Shown here: in pieces, positions 1-9,923 of the stretch | Layout: every line of letters starts with the position of its first letter | Position numbering within the stretch: position 1 is the first letter of the stretch | DNA from: Inia geoffrensis | Lineage: Eukaryota > Chordata > Mammalia > Artiodactyla > Iniidae | Assembly (NCBI GenBank): GCA_036417435.1 | Contig: CM070902.1 | Coordinates: forward strand, 136,017,886-136,081,885 | DNA: 64,000 nucleotides | Direction: 5' to 3' | Notes under the pieces: model-generated | Database searches by the model: none | Told to the model about the DNA's origin: nothing | The model's input: only the letters and a program-made list of their open reading frames with translations | Made by a program: the position numbers and the translations under genes

Positions 1-49
1 AACCTGTCCTTGCCTCATCTCTCTAGGCAAGTGTTGCACTCGACTCCTC

Positions 50-380
50 ACCCTCCACAGTCCAACCACACAAAATACCTTATACACTCATGTGCCTTGC
101 AGTTTCCTGTCACTCTGAATCTATTCAGGATGCCTCTTTTTCTGGGACTACTTTTCCTCTAGCCTTTGCTTCACAACAATTAGAACCTCGTAATGCAACA
201 CTGAGTACTGCTGAAGTCTTTTCTTATGCTCCCTCCTGGGTTAGATGTGCTCCGTGTGCTGGTCGGTGTTCTGAGTATACATACTCCTTATTGCATTGGT
301 AATATTTGCTTCTGCATATGTATTTGCATTTATTTTAAATCCTGGCTCCCTTGTTAGAATGTTAGCACACCATATGTCAG
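50..380 (+). repeat. Possible L2 3'-end fragment
   Basis: The order of short matches (a 'ccctcca...gtccaaccacac' start, a 'cctttgcttcac' middle and a 'tagaatgttagc' end) resembles the 3' part of the ancient LINE L2 in forward orientation. The match is strongly eroded. It could equally be single-copy sequence. Confidence 0.3.
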
Positions 381-767
381 AAATATATTGTGTTAACACA
401 TTTTTCATGAATTAATGTGTGAATTCAATAACCATTTTAGAGTTGAGGAAGATAGAAATGAAGAATTATTAATTTTGTCAACAAAGAAAGCATGTTAAAA
501 ACTTATGTTTAAAAAATATTTATTGAATACCTCCTATGTATGCTCAAAGAGCTTAGCATTTTAATTAAAGAAATGACATAATCAGTTTTCTGTTTTTCAA
601 GGGCAATCATATTTCCCTTCCTTATGATCTCCCAGACGCGATACCAGTTATAGGGATAAAGAAGTAACTAAGATATGATCTATTACAGCATGGTGATGAT
701 AGTACAGTAATAGATACAGACCTCTGAGCAGATAATTGAAACAAAATATGATAAATTCTTTAGACAA
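381..767. other. Unclassified AT-rich interval with a MIR scrap
   Basis: No gene or clear repeat is visible over most of this interval. Near 505-560, 'tatttattgaatacctcctatgt' style sequence resembles the start of a reverse-oriented MIR, too short to be sure. Confidence 0.4.
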
Positions 768-1225
768 AGTGTGCATCACTTAGCTTATTCTGTATAACAA
801 TCTACCCCAAAATTTAGTGGTTCAAACCATAACTATTTATTAGCTCATAACTCTGTGGATTGCTTGGTTCGTTCTAGCTAACCACTTCAGAAGTTAGGAC
901 GCTGACCATAAGTCAGTGTTCTAAGAGAGCCTCACTCAGATGTCTAGTGGTTGGCTGGGGCAGGCAGGGTGATATGTCATTGGGCCAAGTTTCACTCATT
1001 GAATAGGCTGCCCCAACTCCCTTACATGGAGGAAGCAGAGAACTAAGATCAGGAAAAGGACAAGCCCCAAAGCCCAGGCACTTTTAAGCCTCTACTGTGG
1101 TCAAGTTTGCTAAGGTCTCAGTTACCAAAGTAAGTCACATGATAAGCCCCAAGGCAGTGTGGGAGGATACCACCAAGAGGTTCTGGGTGGTGGAACAGGA
1201 ATTTCAGCAGCCATTTTGCGAGCAG
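768..1225 (-). mobile_element. ERVL/MaLR-type LTR, eroded
   Basis: The sequence reads like the reverse complement of an MLT2-like LTR. It has an 'ataacaatctacccc...ttagtggttcaaac' start near 795, a 'tttattagctcataac' block (polyadenylation signal on the minus strand) and an 'aagtcacatgataagcccc' block near the far end. A related LTR in the same orientation lies at 2151-2600, so the pair probably bounded one provirus. The family name is tentative. Confidence 0.6.
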
Positions 1226-2150
1226 TCTCTTCTCAGTGATTCTTAGCCTCACCCCCTGGGCTTTCAGCTCCTCCCTCTGATTATCCTCCTTTTTCCATAA
1301 AAAATAAATGACCCAAGTTGGTAGCTGAGTAGCTTTCTAAGTCTGCGTTCCAATAGAAACTTGGAGTCCAGAGACCTCTTTTTCTTTTAGTCAAAGTTAG
1401 CAGCCCTTTTGCTGATACAACTTCCTTCAAAACTGTGTGTGCTTTCTATGCCTCTGTTGACAGAAGTTATACCCACAATTCTTTTGAAGACAGACCCCTC
1501 TCTACTTTAGGCAGCTTGTTAAGCTGCTATGAACCAATGCTGTTTAGAGTCTTTGAAGCCCTTTTGTCTAGCTGAGAGAGACCGCTAGACAACACCTTAC
1601 ATTTTTCTTAAGTCCTAACAAAGGGTGTTAGAGCCATACCTTTGACATGATCTTGATACAGAGGCCATGCTTTACTGGGAATGTCCTGAATTTTAAATAC
1701 ACCCTCAGGTTTTAATTTACTTTGAGACGCTTTTACTCACTAGAGAGACTGCAAATGAGAAACAGGTAATCCAGCACATCCTGGCTTCTCTTTATTCTAT
1801 ATGAATTCTGCCTGCAAACTGATTAGTTCTTTCTTTAGCTCATCTCTCTTTTCCTGTAACTTATCATAGACAACTAAAAACAGCCAATGATATTTTAAAC
1901 AGTCTTCTTGAAAATTATCTTGCCAAAGTCTTCCAAATTACTGCAGGCAATAGTTTTACAAGTTGTTTTATAGTATTTCATATCTGGTGTCACAATCTTC
2001 CATCCTCCACTAACAGTTTGCTTGCCAATTTCTCAGACTTCACAAAATGTCTTATAGCTTCTGCCCACTGAATTGTTCCAAAGCTACTGTCATGTTTTGT
2101 TTTGTTTTGTTGTTATGGAAACACCCCAAGTGATACCTATATTATTTTCC
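1226..2150 (-). mobile_element. Degenerate retroviral internal remnant between two LTRs
   Basis: This is the roughly 0.9 kb between the two related LTRs. The stretch next to the second LTR, with 'cttctgcccactg', 'ttccaaagctact' and 'aacaccccaagtgatacc', resembles MaLR/ERVL internal sequence next to an LTR in reverse orientation. No open gag, pol or env frame remains. At this length most of any internal region has been lost. Confidence 0.45.
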
Positions 2151-2600
2151 CTATCAGTTTTTTTGCTATGAAAAAAATCACCCCAAATTGTAGTCACTTA
2201 AAACAAACCCTTGACCCAATGACATATCACCCTGCTGACAGACCAAAGAACTGAAACACTGAAAATAAGCTGAGCCCTACTGAGTTCTCTCAAACATTGC
2301 ATTCAAATGGCAAAGTGCCTCGTGGTGTATTACTAAGGTTGGCCTTTTACATGTCTGGCACTTAACTGGGGCATGGTTGCCACACATAGAAGCAGAGTTC
2401 CAAGAACAGGAAGAGGGCAAGCACCGATGTGCCAGCACTTTCAACATATGCTTTCTTCAAATTTGCTAATGTCCCATTGGTCAATAAGTCACATGGCCAA
2501 GCCCAGAGTCAGTGCAGGAAGCTGTTAGCAAAGGATAATAAATTATGGTCGCTATTTTTTCAAGAGTCTACTGTTAACTATGAGAAAACTACAAATAGAA
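2151..2600 (-). mobile_element. Second ERVL/MaLR-type LTR, eroded
   Basis: It has the same orientation and block order as the LTR at 768-1225: 'aatcaccccaaattgtagtcacttaaaac' style start near 2176, then 'gaagagggcaagcacc', 'gctaatgtcccattgg' and 'aagtcacatggccaagccc' near 2488. The middle has been replaced or deleted. It contains a 21-nt stretch that is the exact reverse complement of part of the first LTR. Confidence 0.6.
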
Positions 2601-4239
2601 AGGAAAGGAGAAATTGACTAGCTATTAGAGTAAGACCAAATCCAAGCCACATAAGTTTGCAGAGCACAAATCCTGAAATTTAAAAATTTGAATTCAGAGA
2701 GACAGAGAGTCAGTACGGTTTGAAAGACAGCAAGGTTTGAAAAACACTCAATTTAACTGGCCACAAATCATAACTTATGTGCACCATGTATCAGATGGAG
2801 ACACATGTGTCTGACAGCAGCTCCCTCCACATGCCATCTTAAGTTTTATGCACCCCAAGTTCTATCATTAGCGCATCCTGGGCACAGCAGTTCTCATTCT
2901 GATGGGCCCCCTTTCTGAAATATTTTATTGGTCAGCCATCCTTAAGGGCAACTTGGAGTCCTAAACACCTCTGATCGCAAGGGTTTCCTCCACTCAAGAT
3001 GACTATAGATGCAGGATTTCTCCCTTTTCTTCCTCAGTGGGACTCTTCTGAAGAGAATGGTAGCTGTGTACTCTCAAGTTTTGATTATCTTTAAAGCTTT
3101 AGCCTTAAGTCAAAGGTGCCTAAGTCTGGTTTAGGGAGAATCCCTCCCTGCCTCCGAGGAACTTTCTATCTGGACATTTGTAAATATCAACATACACCCT
3201 ACCACCTTTACTTGTACTCAACCAATAAGAAAGTTTTGAAGATGTTCACACAAGTATATATTGAGTACCCACTACAGAGAACTATGCTCACTAATGAGTT
3301 TGGTGATGAAATTTGGAAGGAATGGGATAGGAGACCACCAGAAAGAAATCTTGCTGAGAAGAGTAATGGGTTTGTGAATAAAATAATTTTTGAATATTTA
3401 AACACAAGAACCTCACATGCCTAAATAATATAATTATTTTCAAAATCCTAAGGGAAACAGTGATTTTCCAGTGTGTAAGTTTGATTGTCTTAATTTTCAA
3501 AGGCAGAAAAATGAATATAAATGAAAATGGCACTATTTTATTATAGCCAGTTCAAGAGAAGGAATTGAGCTGAGGCAAGACCCAGGAGGAAAATTCAAGA
3601 AACTACTTAAAAGAGGGTGAAAATGTAAAGAAAAGGAAGAAGAAAATATGTTCACCATCATCCAACATCTTTTACAGACCTTGGAATATAGTAAGGGACA
3701 GTAATGACTTATGAATTAACTATCCAATCCAGGGATTAGGGATTATTTAACTGCCTGACACAACACTTTTGTCAACTAAACTGAATTCTGAAGCCCTCCA
3801 CCTGACTTAACCACCATTTTACATGGCAAAAAATAAATTAGGAAACCAGTGCTATGCCATGGCTACACTCCGCACCATCCAGGGACATAAAGGCCACTCT
3901 AGTTATTGCAGTTTGGTAGACAGTGTGAGCTGAGAAGCAGTAGTCCCAGATTTGACTAACTTTCCTGAGGAAGAGTTTATGAAGTCAGCTTAACAACATA
4001 GCCTAAACATACTAAAATTGTACCATAGTTGTCAATCTAGTATATCTCATGACGTTAGTGTCAGGGCCACTTTATGCCTCTATTAAAAATTAGATTGCTT
4101 CTCCTGGATAAACTACAGAGCTCAAGGCCTTAGAAAAAAACAAGCTAAAAATAACATCTTGTATCTTTTTTGTGTGTGTTTTTTTGGTGGGTGTTGCAGA
4201 ATATTTACATGTAATAATTATTTTTTATTTGAGTCACAA
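2601..4239. other. Unclassified interval, no gene seen
   Basis: AT-rich sequence without a convincing open frame, splice-bounded exon or repeat I recognise. The open frame at 3116-3424 begins with GTG and has no recognisable domain. Confidence 0.5.
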
Positions 4240-4500
4240 CTACCTTCCCTCTGACACTATTGCAGATTCTGGATGTGCATAGATGAATAATCCACCTTCA
4301 AATAGTTTATGTTCTAAGAGACACAGACATGAACCTAAACCAATAATTATAGCATAAACAATAGTTTCTAGAATAAATAATGAATTGAGTGGTGAAGGAG
4401 AGTTGAGGAGGAAATAATTAACTCTATTTACATTGGGGAGTTAGGGAAGATTCATATATGAGATGAGATTTGAGATGGTTCTTACAATTATGCATGTGTT
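4240..4500 (-). repeat. L2 fossil, reverse orientation
   Basis: Blocks such as 'gatgaataatccacc', 'agagacacagacatgaac' and 'ggagttagggaagattc' followed by 'gagatttgagatgg' match the order of the reverse-complemented 3' part of LINE L2. No coding potential remains. Confidence 0.5.
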
Positions 4501-5864
4501 CTTTTGCTGTGGTCAGCAATGAAAAATTACATGCAAAAGTAAACGATATTAAGAAAATAAAATTAAAAGACTAAGTTAAGAAAGGAGATGGTAGAGAATA
4601 TGACTGGAGTCAATATAAATTTTAAGTCTAGTTGGCCTAAATTTTTTATTACCTTTATTACATTTCAACATTATAGAAATAAAAATTAACAACATCAAAT
4701 ACTTCTTGGGATGACAGTTTTAATAAATATTTTAAAATATATAAGCAGTATCATTGACATCTCAGCCTATAAGAGCATTGCTCTTTGATCACCCTCCTTC
4801 TTAAATAGCATCATCTTAATACCCATGTATCATGGTATAACTGAAATGTCCTGCTGTCTCTTTGCAAAGTTTATTTATTGATAAATTATTATTTCTAATT
4901 ACAGGACACTTTTTATTATTTTTTTTCAGGACCCTTTTTATAATAGCACATAGGATATTTTCTTCTACTCACTAAGAGTTTATTTGTTCAAACTTTACAA
5001 GGCTCTACCAGACGCATTTGAACATTTCTTACCTGAGGTACAGCTGAGTTAGGGGGAAAAAAAAGAGAAAAAAATGCATCTGTACAAAACTAACTACTTC
5101 CAAAAAATTAGCAAGTACAGAAAATAAATACAAAATTTTGCTCTTTGAAATTTGCATTTTGCATATTGAAACATCCAGAGTTCACAATTTTCATTGAAGA
5201 TGGCATATTACTTAGTGTGCTATTAAATGGATTAATATGTAAATATTAGTTGACAAAGTCTAAGAATGTTGCTGCAATCAACATAGTTAACAATGAGCTG
5301 ATTTTTAAACATTTTTTTTTCAGTTTAGAATGAAAGCATTAGAAGTAAACTATGAACTCTTCATTCCAGAAACTCCACTAGGAAGCATAATTCTTAGACA
5401 TAATCATAAATGTTGAATTAAAGCATAAAAGAATAAATGAATAAATAATGTGTTTCTGGTTTATCCCTTATAATACCTAGAATACAGAGGCTTCCACAAG
5501 GGACAATTATCTCAGTGGTAAACATTAAAAAGATGAGAGGACAATGATGAGTTCTGGGTGAGTTTCTTCACAGAACTATATATAATTTTCAATTAAATTT
5601 TCATCAAGATCACACATTTAATTACTCCTTTTCATTTTCTTAAGATTTATTTTTCTGTTAATTTAACAACAAAAATTTTTCTAAATAATAATCACTTCTA
5701 GAATCTCACATAAGTTCAATTGTTCCTAAGTTGAAAGGTACCAAATCAGAGGAAAAAAGACACTCATTTGATGCACAAATGTAAGTTTTATCGATATTGC
5801 CTGCACTTGACACAATAAATACACCAAAAAACAAAAACAAAACAACCCAACAACAGAACCATTA
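4501..5864. other. Unclassified AT-rich interval
   Basis: Very AT-rich single-copy-looking sequence with short T and A runs (for example 4908-4927 and 5308-5321). I see no gene and no repeat I can name. Confidence 0.5.
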
Positions 5865-6690
5865 ATACCACAAATATTTGTTGTGTAAGTACCGAGAACA
5901 CAAAGATGAATAACATGGTCCCAACCCTTCTGGAAATTCATGTTCTAGTTGGGGAATTAGACTTGGAAATAAATTATAACAAAAAGTGATCAATGTTATG
6001 GTAAAGGCAATAACAGCACATAAAGGGAAACGTTAGGAAGAAGGGGCATCTGAGCACATTAGAACACCTTGGGAGTTCAAAACAAATGAAAGTATCAGAC
6101 CCTACCTTAGACAATTATATCACACTCTTTTGGCATAGGCATTTTTAAAGTGCCTTAAAAAGAATATTGGATGATCCTAACATAGAGCCAGGACTGAGAA
6201 CCCCCACAGAGGAGATAACTTGACATTGAGCAGGGAGCAGTGGGGAGGTCAGACATTTTAGAAAGTAGTAAAAGCACAAGCAAACTTTGGAAGCCTAAAA
6301 ATATATGGTTTATTTAGGGAAACCCAGGTAGTCAAGATCTACTGCAGAGTAGATTTTGGATGGGGGCTGATGGATATAAAGTGATAAGAAATAAGGTTAG
6401 TCAGGTAGGAAGTAGCCAAATCATAAAGGGCTTTGTGTGTCATGAAAATGACTTCAGATTTTATTCTGTAGCTGCTGAGAAGCCCCTAAAAAATATTGAG
6501 CAGCAGAGTGACATAATCATGTACATGTTAGAACCATTGTCCTGGCAACACTATGGAACATGAATTACAGGGAGGCAAGACTACAGGACACCCACAAGGA
6601 GTCTATCATAGAAGACCAAGAGGGAGAAGAAAAGGTCCAAGTAAGCCAGGGGAAGTAGGAATGGAGAAAGGGGGAGGATAGCAAAAGAGT
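5865..6690 (-). repeat. L2 fossil, reverse orientation, first part
   Basis: It opens with 'aagatgaataacatggtccc' (5905-5924) and goes on to 'aatcataaagggctttgtgtg' style sequence and 'gacttcagattttattctg', the order expected for reverse-complemented L2 running back into its reverse-transcriptase region. The fossil resumes at 6906 after a MIR. Confidence 0.65.
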
Positions 6691-6699
6691 TTTACAAGG

Positions 6700-6905
6700 G
6701 GCAATGTGACTTAGTGGAAGGAGCAGTCTCTGTGACCCACTACTTCTCCATCTGTAAACAGAAGAGTTATTGAATAGATTAAATGTAATATGGAGCTAAA
6801 ATAGCATGTCATATCAGGGAAAAGTACCCAGGAAGTAGTCATTGTTTTCATTTGCAAGTAGATTGGGCAGAGCTTAGTGACTAGATGATATGGGAGGGTT
6901 GGGGG
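6700..6905 (+). repeat. MIR SINE fragment inside the L2 fossil
   Basis: The 'ctacttctccatctgtaaac' core followed by 'gattaaatg' matches the MIR core in forward orientation. It appears to interrupt the L2 homology. Confidence 0.45.
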
Positions 6906-7215
6906 AATGGGAAGAAGGACCAAGGAGAGTCCTAGGCAGATACCATGTTTCTGAGTAGGAGAGAAGATTCATAGCATTGTGAGGATGCCTAGCACCAAGA
7001 TAAGAATGCACTTAAGGGTACAGATTTAGGAAGGGGTAGATGATGGGTGGGTAGATAATATTGATATTTGTGTAAAGGTCTGGAAGGGGGGCTAGAAGTT
7101 TATAAGTTGTCTGAGATCAATTTGTATTTCAGGTACCTATGAATCATCCAGTTGGAGATATATGGAAAGTTGAATATCTGAAGCTAGAGCATGGTGTGTT
7201 TATATGAAGACCTAA
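6906..7215 (-). repeat. L2 fossil, reverse orientation, continuation
   Basis: The 'cctatgaatcatccagttgg' block followed by 'agatatatggaaagttgaat' corresponds to a well-known part of reverse-complemented L2. This continues the element that begins at 5865. Confidence 0.55.
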
Positions 7216-7284
7216 CATGAGTAACAGAGCTTTGAATTTGGCTTTATGTCATCCTCATCATCATTATCATCATCAAGATGAACA

Positions 7285-7425
7285 TCAGTATCAGTAATAT
7301 TTATTGATGTGTCAGGCAACTAATTGATCCATCCACATTCTTTTTAATTTAGTCATCCAACAACCCCATAATGTAGAATTTTGGAGATGAAGGAACTAAA
7401 GTTTAGAGATATTACAAAGTTATTC
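7285..7425 (-). repeat. MIR SINE, reverse orientation
   Basis: The order 'aatatttattga...gtgtcaggcaac', then 'tttagtcatccaacaacccc', then 'gagatgaaggaactaaag' matches reverse-complemented MIR (target-end, core, then B-box side). Confidence 0.6.
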
Positions 7426-7868
7426 AAGTATCCATACCATTAACAACAATAATTCTATATATCAGCAGGTCATAAAATATTTAAAGTAAGAACAAAATGT
7501 GTATTACTTTTCATTCGAAGTTAATCTGTGGGGAATTTGGATCTCACACACTGATCCAGTATCCTCCAGGAGGCCTGGTATCTGATTATCTTTGTTCTAG
7601 AGGATTCTGAAGGTTATACTCTGAGTCCATGAACCAATGTTTAAACCCAGCAGGTCTTGGAAACAAGCTGTATAAAAATCATTTAAGAATTAGAGATCTT
7701 GAATTGAGGTGTCTCGCGTGGCACTGCTTATGTTGTGAGGTGTTGGCACAGCCACATTACATAAAGAAATCTGGTCTGAAAGGCTGGGTGAAAGCCTTTG
7801 CACACAGCACCCTATGAGCAAGTAAAACTAGACTGTGCACAAAGGAAAAAAGAATAAAATTATACTCT
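7426..7868. other. Unclassified interval before L1 copy A
   Basis: No gene or repeat recognised. The A-rich end 'aaaaaagaataa' (7846-7857) recurs at the 3' end of the following L1 (13696-13707) and may be its target-site duplication, but it is low in complexity. Confidence 0.45.
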
Positions 7869-8974
7869 GGGAGAGGAGCTTCAAGATGGCAGAAGAGTAT
7901 GATGCAGAGATCACTTTCGTCCCCACAAATACATCAGAAATACATCTACATGTGGAACAACTCCTACAGAACACCTACTGAATGCCGGCAGGAGACCTCA
8001 GACCTCCCAAAAGGAACAGGCACCCTAAGTAGACCTACACGCAGAGGCAGGTCCAAATCCAAAGCTGAACCCCGGGAGCTGTGTGAACAAAGAAGAGAAA
8101 GGAAAATCTCTCCCAGCAGCCTCAGGAGCAGCAGATTAAATCTCCACAATCAACTTGATGTACCCTGCATCTGTGGAATACCTTAATAGACAATGAATGA
8201 CCCCAAATTGAGGAGGTGGACTTTGGGAGCAATGATATATATATATATATTTCCACTTTTACTCTTTTTGTGAGTGTGTATATGTATGCTTCTGTGTGTG
8301 TTTTGTCTGCATAGCTTTGTTTTTACCATTGTCCTAGGGTTCTGTTGTCCCTTTTCTTTTATTACCTGAAAAAAATGTTTTCTTAATAATTATTTTTTCT
8401 TTTAATAACTGTATTTTATTTTACTTTATTTAATTGTATCTTCTTTCTTTCTTTCTTTCTTTTCTCCCTTTTATTCTCAGCCATGTGGAGGACAGCTTCT
8501 TGGTGCTACGAGGCATCAGGGCTGTGCCACTGAGGTGAGAGAGCCAAGTTCAGGACACTGGTGCACAAGAGACCTCCTAGCTCCACGTAATATCAAACGG
8601 TGAAAAGCTCCCAGAGATCTCCAACTCAACACCAATATCCAGCACCATTCGACAACCAGCCAGCTACAGTGTGGGACACCCTATGCCAAACAACTAGCAA
8701 GACAGGAACACAACCCCATCCGTTAGCACAGAGGCTGCCGAAAATAATAATAAGGCCACAGACACCCCAAAACACACCACCAGAAGTGGCCCTGCCCACC
8801 AGAAAGACAAGATCCAGCCTCACCCACCAGAACACAGGCACTAGACTCCTCCACCAGGAAGCCTACACAACCCACTTACCCAACCTTAGCCACGGAGGAC
8901 AGACATCAAAAACAATGGAAACTATGAACCTGCAGAATGTGAAAAGGAGACCCAAACACAGTAAGGTAAGCAAA

Positions 8975-9864
8975 ATGAAAAGATAGAGAACCACACAGCA
9001 GATGAAGGAGCAAGGCAAAAGCTCACCAGACCTAACAAATGAAGAGGAAACAGACAGTTTACCTGAAAAAGAATTCAGAGTAATGATAGTAAAGATGATC
9101 CAAAATCTTGGAAATAGAATGGAGAAAATACAAGAAACGTTTAACAAGGACCTAGAAGAACTAAAGAGCAAACAAACAGGGATGAACAACACAATAAATG
9201 AAATTGAAAATTCTCTAAAAGGGATCAATAGCAGAATAACTGAGGCAGAAGAACAGATAAGTGACCTGGAAGATAAAATAGAGGAAATAACTACTGTAGA
9301 GTAGAATAAAGAAAAAAGAATGAAAATAATTGAGGACAGTCTCAGAGACCTCTGCAACAACATTAAATGCACTAACATATGAATTATAGGGGCCGCAGAA
9401 GAAGAAGAGAAAAAGAAAGGTACTGAGAATATATTTGAAGAGATTCTAGTTGAAAACTTCCCTAATATGGGAAAGGAAATAGTTAATCAAGTCCAGGAAG
9501 CACAGAGAGTCCCATACAGGGTAAATCCAAGGAGAAAAACGCCAAGACACATATTACTCAAACTATCAAAAATTAAATACAAAGAAAAAATATTAAAAGT
9601 AGCAAGAGAAAAAAAGTAACATATAAGGGACTCCCCATAAGGTTAGTAGCTGATCTTTCAGCAGAAACTCTGCAAGCCAGAAGGGAATGGTAAGACATAT
9701 TTAAAGTGATGAAAGAGAAAAAACAACAACCAAGATTACTCTACCCAGCAAGGATCTCATTCAGAATTGACAGAGAAATTAAAAGCTTTACAGACAAGCA
9801 AAAGCTAAGAGAATTCAGCACCAACAAACCAGCTTCACAACAAATTCTAAAGGAACTTCTCTAG
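8975..9864 (+). pseudogene. L1 copy A ORF1p pseudogene
   Basis: L1 ORF1p is the trimeric RNA-binding chaperone of the LINE-1 particle. The ATG at 8975 matches the ORF1 start of copy D at 41103, but here the fourth codon is a stop (8984-8986). Reading continues from 9002 with a charged N-terminus and a heptad-rich coiled coil (SRITEAEEQISDLEDKIEE near 9226-9290). TAG at 9302 and TGA in the NI-stop-IIG motif near 9376 break the RRM and C-terminal parts. The frame can be followed to the conserved LLQ...KELL end and TAG at 9862. The A-rich codon use is typical of L1. Product: none expected. Confidence 0.85.
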
Positions 9865-9923
9865 GAAGGAAACACAAGAGAAAGAAAAGAGAAACAAAAA
9901 ACAAGCCCCCAAAAATTAAGAAA

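Noticed and set aside
3116..3424. 102-codon plus-strand open frame
   Set aside because: GTG start, no domain, AT-rich non-coding context.
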